Source: JBKBKC01 sp046294265 (GTDB lineage Bacteria > Pseudomonadota > Alphaproteobacteria > Rhodobacterales > Rhodobacteraceae). From it: a stretch of 63,649 bases of DNA. The translations under genes and the position numbers were made by a program. Location: contig JBKBKC010000018.1 in assembly GCA_046294265.1 (NCBI GenBank), positions 1-63,649 on the forward strand, in the 5' to 3' direction. The notes under the pieces were generated by a model that made no database searches, had not been told where the DNA came from, and saw only the letters and a list, made by a program, of their open reading frames with translations. Below are positions 8,810 to 18,500 of the stretch, piece after piece (within the stretch, counting starts at the first letter, position 1; each line of letters begins with the position of its first letter).

Positions 8810-11800
8810 TCATGACGCAAGCACTTCTTCGTGGCGGTTCGAGTCCAGTGCCATGGCCAACCCGTCGCGCCAGCCGTGGTACTTTGCCTCGATGTTCGCC
8901 AATCGCGTTTTCATTTCCTGTTCATCCATGTTGCGCCTCGCGGCCTTGGCGCGCAAGGAAGATTGTTCGTTCGAGATGCGCATCGCCAGCGCGTCGGGGG
9001 TTCCGTCGCCCAACCTGTAGCCGAAGTATTTGAAGAAGAAATGCCCCTCGGTCCGCGCCCGGTCATAGGTCTCCTTGGGACCGTAGTCGTGCGAGTGATA
9101 GACCGTCGCGGTGGGTGCGTAGAGTTTCACGTGGCCGGCCTCGATGATGTCGCGGGCCCAGACTTGATCCTCTCCGTAATCCACCTCGGGATAAGGGATC
9201 TCTTTCCAGATGTCGCGGCGCATGGCGGAATTGTTGTCGGAGTAGAAGTGCAGCAACTGTCGCCAGCCGCGTTCGTTCGCCTCCCACCGCGCAGGGTCGG
9301 TGTGCTTTGACATGGCCAGCGGGTGCTTCAGCATGTTGGCGAAATGCGTCTCGATCTCTTCGCGTACGAAGGACGGGTGATGCGGATAGGCGATATGCCG
9401 CCCGAACAGGCCCGCGCCCTGCGGGTAATGGGCGAACATCTGGCGGATATCATGCGACCAGTAGGCCGTGGCGGGCATCGCATCCTGCGTCAGGAAGGCG
9501 ATCAGCGGCGCCCGGCCGAGGCTGGCGCCAAGGTTGCGGGTACGGCCGTGCTGAAAGTCCTTCTGGTCGATCACGGTCAGGCTGATGTCGGGCTGCTTGC
9601 GCAGCCAGTCTGCGGTGCCGTCCGGCGAGGAACTGTCGATGGCATGGATCTGGATCGAGGCGCGGTCGGTCTGGCGGCGCAGGGCCTCGATGACCGGGGG
9701 CAGTTCCTTCATCCCCTTCCACGTGGGGATGATCACATCCATCGCGATGTCGCGGCTGCGCGCCACAGCGGGGGCCGAAAGGCGCTTGGGCGCAAGTTCA
9801 CGCAGCCGCTCTACGACCGCCGCCTCGACTGCCCTGGCCGCACCCTCCCACGAGAACTGCGATACCCATTCCAGGCCCGCCTGGGACTGCGCGCGGCGGC
9901 GCGCGGGATCGCGCACAAGTTCGCGCAGCCGGTCCGCAATGTTGCCCGGCTGCGGGCCGCCCAGCGTCACCACGCCAGATGGAAAGATGCGCCGCGTGCT
10001 GGGCACGTCCAGTTCCAGAACCGGAAGGCCGCAGGCCATCATCTCTTGTGGAACCAGCGAATAGTTCGTGGCCGAAAAGCAGATGCCGATGTCGCAGTCG
10101 TTGTAAAGCTCGGCCAGTGCCGCAGCGTCAAGCACGCCATGGCTGAATGCGGGGTAGCGCGTTTCCATGAAAGGCAGACGAGCCTGGCCGTAGAAATGCA
10201 CCTCGATGTTCTCGCCGGTGGCGGCGAGGGTGTCCAGCGCCATCAGCGCCAGCGCCACGCATCGCCGCGCGGTGTGGTCGCGGGCATAGACGGCAATACG
10301 CACGGGGCGGTCGCCCGTCTCTGCGGCCTGCACCTCGGCGCGAGGAAGAACACGATAGGTTTCTTCATCGAACGACAGAAAGAAGTGCCGCGCCCAGCGG
10401 CCGTAACCCTGCATGAGCTCGTCCAGCCAGGGGCTGGCGCAGATGCAGGCCAGATCAAGCGCATAGGTTCCGCGCGCCAGGATCGCCTCGGTCCCGGTGG
10501 GAAAGAATTCGGGCTCGTGATCCTGCACGAAGTAGTATTTCGCCCCAAAGCCGGTGGCGGCGGCGACCGCATATGCCGTCGTCCAGCCTGTGGCGATGAC
10601 CGCATCGCCCGAGGTCGAAAAGAACCCCTCACTCAGAAACCGCACCTCGGCGCCGACACACTGGAAATTCTTGACGATGGTATCGTGGGCCTGTTCAGCA
10701 GTCTTGTGGTGATCTGGCGATTCGATCCAGATCGAGCAGCGGTGGCCGAACACCTCCAGGTGGCGGACCATGCGGAAAATGGTCATGTGTCCACCCGAGC
10801 CCGGGGTGAAATCTGGCACGACCCAGTGGATGTGCAGCGATCGAGGGTTGATCCGCGCCGGGGGAACGGGCCGCTCGTCAGGTCCGGGCGCCCTCTGCAC
10901 GCCGCGCAGATGCTGGGGAACGGTCACCGCCGCCGCATCCTGCATCAGCGGTATCGCCCGCCGTTCGGTGCATCGGCGGCCCTCGATCCGACCGTAAAGG
11001 GCGTAGTGCAGCAGCGGGTTGATCCCGCCGCGCGATATGTCTGGATAAGTGTCGAGATAGTAGCGCGTTGAGAAATCCGGCCCCGGATCGCGCCCTTCGC
11101 GCCAGCCCTTCGTCATGTAGTGGACCAGCAGTTCGGCGTCGGTGCCCGCTACGTCATCATAGCAGCGCCTGTAGAACACAGGGTTGAAATGCGCCACGAC
11201 GGAGGCAAGCTCGGACTCCGTCGGCGGCTGGATCGGCTGGTCCTTCACGGCCTCTTCGAACGCCTGCGGCTGGCGGCCTTCCTTGCGGCCCCAGATCAGG
11301 TAGTGGACAAACGGATTGAGCCGGTTTTCGTAGATGTCGCGGTACCGGTTCAGGTAGTAGGTGACCGAAAAGCCGGGCGTCGGGTCGCGCCCTGCGGTCC
11401 ATCCCAGGGTCAGGAAGTGCAGCACCGGATCAGCGGGAGCCTCCGCCCCGCTGAAATGGCTGAGGTAAAAATCGACATCCAGCTCCCTCTGCACGATCTC
11501 ACGCTCGCGGTGTGGCAGGGTCGGGCGCAATGCGCCGCTGACCCGGAACATCCGCTCCAGCGCGACCGCACTGCCATCCAGCCCGCGCACATGAAGCACG
11601 ACACCAAGGCACCTCTCATCGCCATTGGCGTTGATTTCCTTGTAGTCCGCGTAGATCTGAACGCGCATCGGCCCCGTCGGACTGACCGGGAGGGTGAAGT
11701 AGGTAAATTCACCGCGCGCAATCTCGATGATTTCCGACTGATTGTTCATGTAAATGCCGACGCGCTTCACAGTCGGCATATTTTCATTCTTCGGAATGTA

Positions 11801-11899
11801 GAGAACCAGCTCCAGAGGCCTCGATTCATCGAACTCGAGGTAGCAGTCAAGACCTGTCCAGCCGTCATTGAACCAGTCTATTGAAAACCCAGCGAGCAC
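8810..11899 (-). CDS. Two-module glycosyltransferase (WsaF-like GT4 plus GT2)
   Basis: This 1029-residue protein has three parts. Residues 1-125 are unrecognised. Residues 140-310 hold two copies of a 75-residue unit marked by FxxxxYxDI, NPLxHY and GxxEGR, common in bacterial glycan enzymes. From about 355 comes a WsaF/rhamnosyltransferase-like GT-B enzyme (HWVVPDFTPGSGGH; VPQEMMACGLPVLELD). From about 720 comes a GT2 enzyme (MDVIIPTWKG, IDSSSPDGTADW, TQDAMP). The GTG at 11899 is preceded by AGGAGAG at 7 bases, which decides the start over an upstream ATG. It probably builds an O-antigen or capsule polymer, adding two kinds of residue. Confidence 0.88.
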   Translation of the reverse strand: MLAGFSIDWFNDGWTGLDCYLEFDESRPLELVLYIPKNENMPTVKRVGIYMNNQSEIIEIARGEFTYFTLPVSPTGPMRVQIYADYKEINANGDERCLGVVLHVRGLDGSAVALERMFRVSGALRPTLPHREREIVQRELDVDFYLSHFSGAEAPADPVLHFLTLGWTAGRDPTPGFSVTYYLNRYRDIYENRLNPFVHYLIWGRKEGRQPQAFEEAVKDQPIQPPTESELASVVAHFNPVFYRRCYDDVAGTDAELLVHYMTKGWREGRDPGPDFSTRYYLDTYPDISRGGINPLLHYALYGRIEGRRCTERRAIPLMQDAAAVTVPQHLRGVQRAPGPDERPVPPARINPRSLHIHWVVPDFTPGSGGHMTIFRMVRHLEVFGHRCSIWIESPDHHKTAEQAHDTIVKNFQCVGAEVRFLSEGFFSTSGDAVIATGWTTAYAVAAATGFGAKYYFVQDHEPEFFPTGTEAILARGTYALDLACICASPWLDELMQGYGRWARHFFLSFDEETYRVLPRAEVQAAETGDRPVRIAVYARDHTARRCVALALMALDTLAATGENIEVHFYGQARLPFMETRYPAFSHGVLDAAALAELYNDCDIGICFSATNYSLVPQEMMACGLPVLELDVPSTRRIFPSGVVTLGGPQPGNIADRLRELVRDPARRRAQSQAGLEWVSQFSWEGAARAVEAAVVERLRELAPKRLSAPAVARSRDIAMDVIIPTWKGMKELPPVIEALRRQTDRASIQIHAIDSSSPDGTADWLRKQPDISLTVIDQKDFQHGRTRNLGASLGRAPLIAFLTQDAMPATAYWSHDIRQMFAHYPQGAGLFGRHIAYPHHPSFVREEIETHFANMLKHPLAMSKHTDPARWEANERGWRQLLHFYSDNNSAMRRDIWKEIPYPEVDYGEDQVWARDIIEAGHVKLYAPTATVYHSHDYGPKETYDRARTEGHFFFKYFGYRLGDGTPDALAMRISNEQSSLRAKAARRNMDEQEMKTRLANIEAKYHGWRDGLAMALDSNRHEEVLAS

Positions 11900-12240
11900 T
11901 GCGTCTCTCCTGAAGAACGGGCGCAAGGAAAAGCGGAGCACTGAGAAACACCAACCGCCATGACAGCTAGACTCTGCGCTGCAGCACTGCAAGCGAAAAC
12001 CTGGCACGTCGGGTGCGCGACGACTCCGCTGCTGATCAGGCAGTCAATCAAGCGCCCGAGGATCGTGTCGCATCGTACTCCTTCGGATTGCGGCGCGGCT
12101 TTTCAAGGGTTCCACCGAGGGGGGGCGAGGGTCGCGATCACATCCGTCCCGGGGGTGGAGCCTCGCAAACCAACCGCATCCCGTGCACGATCGAACGACA
12201 ATCTCAGGCATGCCCTGTCGAAGCGTTAGGCCAGGCTCGA
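11900..12240. other. Intergenic region upstream of the glycosyltransferase
   Basis: These 341 bases lie between the glycosyltransferase start and the end of the DUF2793 gene on the same strand. The glycosyltransferase ribosome site (AGGAGAG, about 11905-11911) is at its edge. I see no gene or clear terminator hairpin. Confidence 0.5.
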
Positions 12241-13758
12241 TCACGCCCAGACAAACCACCGGCCAAGGGCCATCGCCCGGAACGGAACCGCAGACCCCTT
12301 GGTGACCGCCGACAGCACGCGCAGCGTCGTGCCGGTGTTGGCGGGGGCCGCAGTCGTGACCCAGGCATCGAGGTCGTCGGCATCCCCCGCGACGACGGGG
12401 GCCGTGGAGGCAACAAAAGCGGCCGGGAATGTCCAGGTCACATCAGCCGACCTGAACAGGCTGCCAATCGCGGTGCTGGCATTGGCCGCCGACAGATCGT
12501 TGCGCCAGCAGATCTGCAAGCCGCAGGCAAACCGCCGCCAGTGCCCGTTCGCATTGCTGCCGCTTTCGATCAGCGCGCCGGTCGGCGCACCGGCCGTCTG
12601 CGACACGGTGCCAATGACGTTGGTGCTGGTGTAGAAAAACGACCACGCCCCCCAGGTTCCTACCGATTTCCGTCTGTAGGCCGCGCCCTCAGTCAGGCCA
12701 GGCCCGCCGTTTCGGAACGCCACCTGCACCTGGCCGTTGGCGCTGCTTCGCAAGGACAGCATGTGCCAGACGGTGCTGGAGGTCGGCAGACCCACGGCAG
12801 AGGTGTTGGAATTGTTCCAGAAACCGGAGGCGTCGATGGCATTCCAGTCCGCGTTGTTGGTCACGGTTGTGCCCAAAAGACCGCCATCCCCGACCTTGAG
12901 CAGGCGGCCCGCCGTGGTGTCGGTTGTGGTTTGCGTGACCGCAGTGCCGGTGATAGGCACGCTGACCTGCAAGGCCGATGCACTCAGCAGCGCGCGCTGC
13001 ACACCTGCTGCGACCAACGCCATCTGGTTGGCAGCGGGGCGGGTCAGGCCCGTGGCGGGGCTTTCGGCAAAAGCGAGGCCTGGTGCCACGACGGTTCCGC
13101 TGGCGACCCGCGTGCCGTGCGGCATCGACACCACACCGGTTTCGGCCGCAACCTCGATCCCGTCGCGGAAGACGACGCCATCGCTACTGACCTTGACCGC
13201 AAAACTGTCGCTGCCCGTCGTGCCCATTTCTGCCCGACCGGAAAATCCTGTCTGAAACAACAGGCTCGCGGTGTCACCGGGGGCGACCTTGTTCAGCTTT
13301 ACCTGATGTCCACCCGTCCCGGCATGGCTGAACAGGCTGGCCGCGGCGGCGACCGACAGCCGGTTGAACGTGTCGGGGGCCGTGTTGATACCCAGGGCGG
13401 CCACCCGCAGATCACGATCCGCCGTCGCCTGCCAGACCCCGCCGAGGAACATCACCTCGGCACCCTCGGCCAGGACGACCACGCGCCAGCCTTCCTGCGG
13501 TTCCAGAAAGAACCACTGCCCGGCCTCGAACACCGCGATCCACAGCGCCCGACCGGCCCAAGCCCCGGTCGGGGTTGGCCCGACGATGTGGCGGTCACCC
13601 TCTTCGGGCGTTGCGGGTGGGACATTGCTGCCGCGCGTGGCCATGACCGGCTGCACCAGCGCATCGAGCACCCGAAGAGCCTCGTTATGGGTTACGTGCT
13701 TTTGCGCCTGTGCAGGCTGGATCAATGGCAAGGACAGGCTGGGCGTGACTTCGGGCAT
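12241..13758 (-). CDS. DUF2793 tail-fibre-like protein
   Basis: This 505-residue protein opens with the DUF2793 signature (LPLIQPAQAQKHVTHNEAL, then RVLDALV; residues 9-37), a domain found in phage and gene-transfer-agent fibre or spike proteins of Rhodobacterales. The middle is rich in Ala, Gly, Thr and Val with little Lys, as in beta-structured fibres. The C-terminal 100 residues (CGLQICWRNDLS, TWTFPAAFVASTAPVV) resemble receptor-binding fibre tips. No capsid or tail genes lie nearby, so it is either a stray particle protein or a surface adhesin. Its place next to glycan genes fits a cell-surface role, but that is inference. Confidence 0.75.
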   Translation of the reverse strand: MPEVTPSLSLPLIQPAQAQKHVTHNEALRVLDALVQPVMATRGSNVPPATPEEGDRHIVGPTPTGAWAGRALWIAVFEAGQWFFLEPQEGWRVVVLAEGAEVMFLGGVWQATADRDLRVAALGINTAPDTFNRLSVAAAASLFSHAGTGGHQVKLNKVAPGDTASLLFQTGFSGRAEMGTTGSDSFAVKVSSDGVVFRDGIEVAAETGVVSMPHGTRVASGTVVAPGLAFAESPATGLTRPAANQMALVAAGVQRALLSASALQVSVPITGTAVTQTTTDTTAGRLLKVGDGGLLGTTVTNNADWNAIDASGFWNNSNTSAVGLPTSSTVWHMLSLRSSANGQVQVAFRNGGPGLTEGAAYRRKSVGTWGAWSFFYTSTNVIGTVSQTAGAPTGALIESGSNANGHWRRFACGLQICWRNDLSAANASTAIGSLFRSADVTWTFPAAFVASTAPVVAGDADDLDAWVTTAAPANTGTTLRVLSAVTKGSAVPFRAMALGRWFVWA

Positions 13759-13949
13759 ACTGCGCGACCTCCGGACAGGCGGGTTTCTCTGGACGGTAGC
13801 CCGAGCTGGTAGAGCTTTCCCTACAGCGCCGCGCGCCCAACGGCAGGTCGGTGCAACGCCTTGGAAATCAGGGCCTGATTTTTGAGTGATGCTCGGGTGG
13901 CGGCGTGATCTGAATCGCGCCGGGTTTGCCGGAGGCAGATTTCGGTTGG

Positions 13950-14103
13950 TTACGCTGCCCTGACTTCAGTTTCCAAGGCTGCATGGAAGTTTGCCTCGGC
14001 TTTGCGGGCTGAATGTTCCCGATTGGCTCGAGCAGGCGACGGTTATTGAACCGGTCGACCCATTCGAGGGTGGCGTGTTCCATCGCCTCGAAGCTGCGCC
14101 AAG
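13950..14103 (-). pseudogene. IS3-family OrfB fragment (C-terminus)
   Basis: The reverse strand encodes MEHATLEWVDRFNNRRLLEP followed by IGNIQPA, the C-terminal signature of IS3-type OrfB integrase-like transposases. A one-base shift near 13990 separates it from the natural ending ALETEVRAA and a stop at 13950-13952. Only about 50 codons survive. It ends where the oppositely oriented IS3 fragment begins. Confidence 0.75.
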
Positions 14104-14479
14104 GGCCGCGACGGTGGATGCAGCAGGATCTGGCGTTGCGCGCGTTGAGCATGGCCATCGCAATCCGAAGGCCGCCGCCAGGCTGCATTCATCACACGGA
14201 TCGCGGGTCGCAATATGTGCCCACGACTGTCGGAAAATGCTGCGCAGGAATGGGTCCAAGGTTTCGATGAGCGGGAAAGGCAACTGTAAGGACAATTCCG
14301 CCGTCGAAAGTCCCTTCAAATCCCTGAAGGCAGAACTGGTCTGGCGAAGGAACAAGCAAACCCGTCGCGCGGTCGAGATCGCCCTCTTTGAATACAGCAA
14401 CGGCTTCTGCAACCCGCGCCGCAAACACTCAGCCCTCGGCTGGAAATCACCCGTGGCCTGCGAACAGAGGGCCGCCTGA
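14104..14479 (+). pseudogene. IS3-family OrfB fragment (catalytic C-terminal part)
   Basis: The forward strand carries LALRALSMAIAIRR, then CIHHTDRGSQY (second catalytic Asp region), a frameshift, then SMSGKGNCKDNSAVESPFKS (catalytic Glu) and NPRRKHSALGWKSPVA up to a stop at 14477-14479. This is the last third of an IS3-type transposase. The HHTDRGSQY and SGKGNC parts are in different frames, so it is inactive. It abuts the minus-strand IS3 fragment at about 14103. Confidence 0.8.
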
Positions 14480-14584
14480 CCTGAGCACCTGACCGGAACA
14501 GAACCGGTGCAGGTCCAGCCAGAGATGCTCCGATGCGGTGCTTCACGTCCGGCCTCGGGAACCATTCCCAGCCGCGCCTTTCCG

Positions 14585-14917
14585 TCAGGCCCTGCGCGGG
14601 GCGGCGAGGATCAAGAGCCCGCCTGCGATGGCCCAGTTCTTGACCAGGATGGTTATCTGCCAGGGATCGTCCGGGATCAGGTGAAAAAGGCTCGTGCCCA
14701 GGCAATAGGCGGCCAGCGCCAGCCCCGTTTCGCGACGCCGCCACCCCGCCGCCAGCGCCACGGCCCCCAGGGCATTCCCCGCCGCGGCGGGCCAGACCAG
14801 CCATCCGGGCAGCCCCGCCCCCGCCAGCAGCATCTGCACCGGGGCGGGGTCGGCAACCTTCTGCACCGCGCCAAGGGCGAAGAGCAGCGCGATGAGCAGC
14901 CGTCCGGCGATATCCAT
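14585..14917 (-). CDS. DoxX-family membrane protein
   Basis: This 110-residue protein has four predicted membrane helices and the DoxX-like opening AGRLLIALLFALGAVQKVAD. The family includes small inner-membrane proteins sometimes tied to thiosulfate:quinone oxidoreductase or redox stress, but most members have no defined role. It lies 33 bases downstream of the Lrp-type regulator on the same strand, so it could be cotranscribed with it. Confidence 0.75.
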   Translation of the reverse strand: MDIAGRLLIALLFALGAVQKVADPAPVQMLLAGAGLPGWLVWPAAAGNALGAVALAAGWRRRETGLALAAYCLGTSLFHLIPDDPWQITILVKNWAIAGGLLILAAPRRA

Positions 14918-14950
14918 GCCTGCATCAACGCGGGGCAGGGGGCAAAGGTT

Positions 14951-15403
14951 TCACCGCCCCTCCTTCACCGCCTCCATCGCCACATAGGTCGAGGTGCCCG
15001 CGACATGGGGCAGGGCCGAGATGCGTTCGGCCAGCACGCGGCGATAGTCGGAGATGTCGATGGTGCGCACCTTCAGCAGGTAATCGAACCGGCTGGCGAT
15101 CATGTGGCATTCCTCCACCTCCGGGATCGCCCGCACCGCGCGGTTGAAGGCCTGCAAGGCCGCCTCGCGCGTGTCCGACAGCCGCACCTCCACAAAGGCC
15201 ACATGCGCCCGCCCCATCCGCACCGGGTCCAGCGCCGCGTGATAGCCGGTGATCACGCCCGTCTCTTCCAGCCGTTTCAGCCGTGCCTGCGTGGGCGATT
15301 TCGACAGACCGATGCGGCGGGCAAGCTCGGTCGCCGACAGCCGCCCCTCGGCCGCCAGGTGGCGCAGGATCGCACGGTCGAAAGTGTCAAGGTCATCCGG
15401 CAT
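14951..15403 (-). CDS. putR: Lrp/AsnC-family regulator of putA (PutR-like)
   Basis: This 150-residue protein has an N-terminal winged helix (TFDRAILRHLAAEGRLSATE, recognition region GLSKSPTQARLKRLEETGVI) and a C-terminal RAM ligand domain with MIASRFDYLLKVRTIDISDY. It is transcribed away from putA with 102 bases between starts, the standard arrangement of the proline-responsive Lrp-type activator in alphaproteobacteria such as Rhodobacter and Agrobacterium. The PutA here lacks the N-terminal ribbon-helix-helix that lets enteric PutA repress itself, so control by this protein is likely. The symbol is by context. Confidence 0.85.
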   Translation of the reverse strand: MPDDLDTFDRAILRHLAAEGRLSATELARRIGLSKSPTQARLKRLEETGVITGYHAALDPVRMGRAHVAFVEVRLSDTREAALQAFNRAVRAIPEVEECHMIASRFDYLLKVRTIDISDYRRVLAERISALPHVAGTSTYVAMEAVKEGR

Positions 15404-15462
15404 GTCTGAGCCCCCGATTTCGGGCGGATCGCCTGCCTGCACCGAAAAATCAGGACAACCGC

Positions 15463-15477
15463 CCGCAAAACTTGCGG
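15463..15477. promoter_or_regulatory. Inverted repeat in the putR-putA intergenic region, candidate regulator site
   Basis: CCGCAA-AAC-TTGCGG is a perfect 6+6 inverted repeat 28 bases before the putA start codon. Its size and place fit a site for the divergent Lrp-type regulator, though Lrp proteins usually need several sites. The putA ribosome site AGGAGA follows at about 15493. Confidence 0.5.
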
Positions 15478-15505
15478 TATCATGGGCCGGACAGGAGAAC
15501 CAGCC

Positions 15506-18500
15506 ATGCCCGACGACCAATCCCCCGATCCCCGCCACACCATCGCCCATGCCGCCCTCGCCGACGAGGCCAGGCTGGTTGCGGACCTGATCGCGGCAGC
15601 GGCGCTGGAGGCCCCCGACCGGACCGCCATCGTGGCGCAGGGGGCCGACCTCGTGACCCGCATCCGCGCCAGCGCGAAACCGGGCCTGATGGAGGTGTTT
15701 CTGGCCGAATACGGCCTCTCGACCGATGAGGGCATCGCCTTGATGTGCCTGGCCGAGGCCCTGCTGCGCGTGCCTGATGCCGAAACCATGGACCGCCTGA
15801 TCGAGGACAAGATTGCGCCGTCGGACTGGGGCCGCCATCTGGGCCGCTCCGCCTCCTCCCTCGTGAATGCCTCCACCTGGGCCTTGATGCTCACGGGCCG
15901 CGTCCTTGATGACCGAGAGCCGGGCGTGGTCGGCCACCTCAAGGCGGCGGTCAAACGTCTGGGAGAGCCGGTGATCCGCACGGCCGTTGCCCGCGCGATG
16001 AAGGAGATGGGGCGCAACTTCGTGCTGGGCGAGGATATCGCCGCCGCCATGAAGCGCGCGACCGAGCAGGAGGGGCGGGGCTACACCTACAGCTATGACA
16101 TGCTGGGCGAGGCCGCGCGCACCGAAGCCGACGCGCGCCGCTATCACCTGGCCTATTCCCGCGCCATCGGGGCCATCGCCGGGGCCGCGCGGGGAAATGA
16201 CATCCGCACCAACCCCGGCATCTCGGTCAAACTCTCGGCCCTGCACCCCCGCTATGAGGCGGGCCAACGCGATCGGGTGATGGCGGAACTCGTGCCCCGC
16301 GTGGCGGCGCTTGCGGGCCTCGCGCGCGCCGCGGGCATCGGCTTCAACATCGACGCGGAAGAGGCCGACCGGCTGGATCTGTCCTGCGACGTGATCGCGG
16401 CGGTGCTGGCCGATCCCTCGCTTGGCGGCTGGGACGGCTTCGGCGTGGTGGTGCAGGCCTACGGGCGGCGGGCGGGCGCGGTGATCGACTGGCTGCACGG
16501 GCTGGCCACCCGGCTGGACCGGCGCATCATGGTGCGGCTGGTCAAGGGCGCCTATTGGGACGCCGAGGTAAAGCGCGCGCAGGTGCTGGGCCTGTCCTCG
16601 TTCCCCGTGTTCACCCGCAAGCAGGCCACGGATGCCAGCTACCTCGCCATGGCGCGCAAGCTGCTGGGCATGACCGACCGCATCTATCCCCAGTTCGCCA
16701 CCCACAATGCCCATACCGTGGCCTCTGTCCTGCACATCGCGGGCCAGATGGGGCGCGACGCCACCGACTATGAATTCCAGCGCCTGCACGGCATGGGCGA
16801 GCGGCTGCATGACATCGTGATGGCCGACCACGGCACCCGCTGCCGCATCTACGCCCCGGTGGGCGCGCACCGCGACCTCTTGGCCTATCTGGTGCGCCGC
16901 CTCTTGGAAAACGGCGCGAACTCCAGCTTCGTCAATCAGATCGTGGCCGAGGATGTGCCCCCCGCCCGCGTCGCCGCCTGCCCCCTGACGGCGCTGGAAG
17001 GCATGGCCGATCCGGTCAACCGCGCGATCCTGCCGGGGCCTGCGCTCTTTCCCGGCCGGGTGAACGCGCGCGGCTGGGACCTGACCGATGCAGGCGACCT
17101 CGCCGCGATCCACGCCGCCCGCACCCCCTATCAAAAGGCGCTGTGGGAGGCCCGCCCGCGCCTTGCAGGCCCCGTCGCAGGGGGACCGCGCGCCGAGGTG
17201 GCGAACCCCGCCACCGGCACCCTGACCGGCCATGTGATCCCCGCGACCGCGCCCGATGTGGACACCGCCCTGCGCCTTGCCGAACCCTGGGCCGCCGCGC
17301 CCCCCCAGCGCGCCGAGGTGCTGCGCCGCGCCGCCGACCTTTATGAGGCCGAGGCGGGCCAGATCTTTGCCCTGCTGGCGCGCGAGGCGGGCAAGACCCT
17401 GCCCGACGCGGTATCCGAATTGCGCGAGGCGGTGGATTTCCTGCGCTACTATGCCCAGGGCGCCGAAGCCCTGACGCCGCCCGCGCGGGGCATCTTTACC
17501 TGCATCAGCCCCTGGAACTTTCCGCTGGCCATCTTCACCGGCCAGATCGCGGCGGCGCTTGCCGCAGGCAATGCGGTGCTGGCCAAACCCGCCGAACAGA
17601 CCCCGCTGATCGCCACCCTCGCCGTGGACCTGCTGCTGCGCGCAGGCGTCCCTGCCACCGCGCTGCAATCCCTGCCGGGCGAGGGCGCAACCATCGGCGC
17701 GGCCCTTACCTCCGATCCCCGCATCGCGGGCGTGGCCTTCACCGGCTCCACCGACACCGCGCAGGCCATCCGCCGCGCCATGGCCGCGCATCTGGCCCCA
17801 ACCGCCCCGCTGATCGCCGAAACCGGCGGCCTGAACGCCATGCTGGTGGACAGCACCGCCCTGCCCGAACAGGCGGTGCGCGACGTGATCGCCTCCGCCT
17901 TCCAGTCGGCGGGCCAGCGCTGCTCGGCGCTGCGCTGCCTCTACCTGCAAGAGGACATCGCCGAGACGGTCACCGAGATGCTGACCGGTGCGATGGCCGA
18001 CCTGAGCCTCGGCGATCCCTGGCCCCTTGCCACCGACATCGGCCCCGTGATCGACGCCGAGGCCGCCCGCGACATCCGCGCCTATATCGAGGCCGCGCGC
18101 GCCGAAGGCCGCGTGATCGCCGAACGCCCCACGCCCCTGCAGGGCCATTTCATCGGCCCCACCGTCCTGCGCGTCACCGACATCAAGGACATGCCGCGCG
18201 AGATCTTCGGCCCCGTCCTGCACATCGCCACCTTCCGCGCCCGCGACCTCGCCCAGGTGATCACAGACGTGAACGCGACCGGCTATGGCCTCACCTTCGG
18301 CCTGCACACCCGGATCGACGACCGGGTGCAGGCGGTGGTGGGTGCGATCCGGGCAGGCAACATCTATGTCAACCGCAACCAGATCGGCGCGGTTGTGGGC
18401 AGCCAGCCCTTCGGCGGCGAAGGGCTCTCGGGCACCGGGCCCAAGGCGGGCGGCCCGCATTACCTTGCCCGCTTCACCCGCGCGCCCGCCCCGCCCCTGC

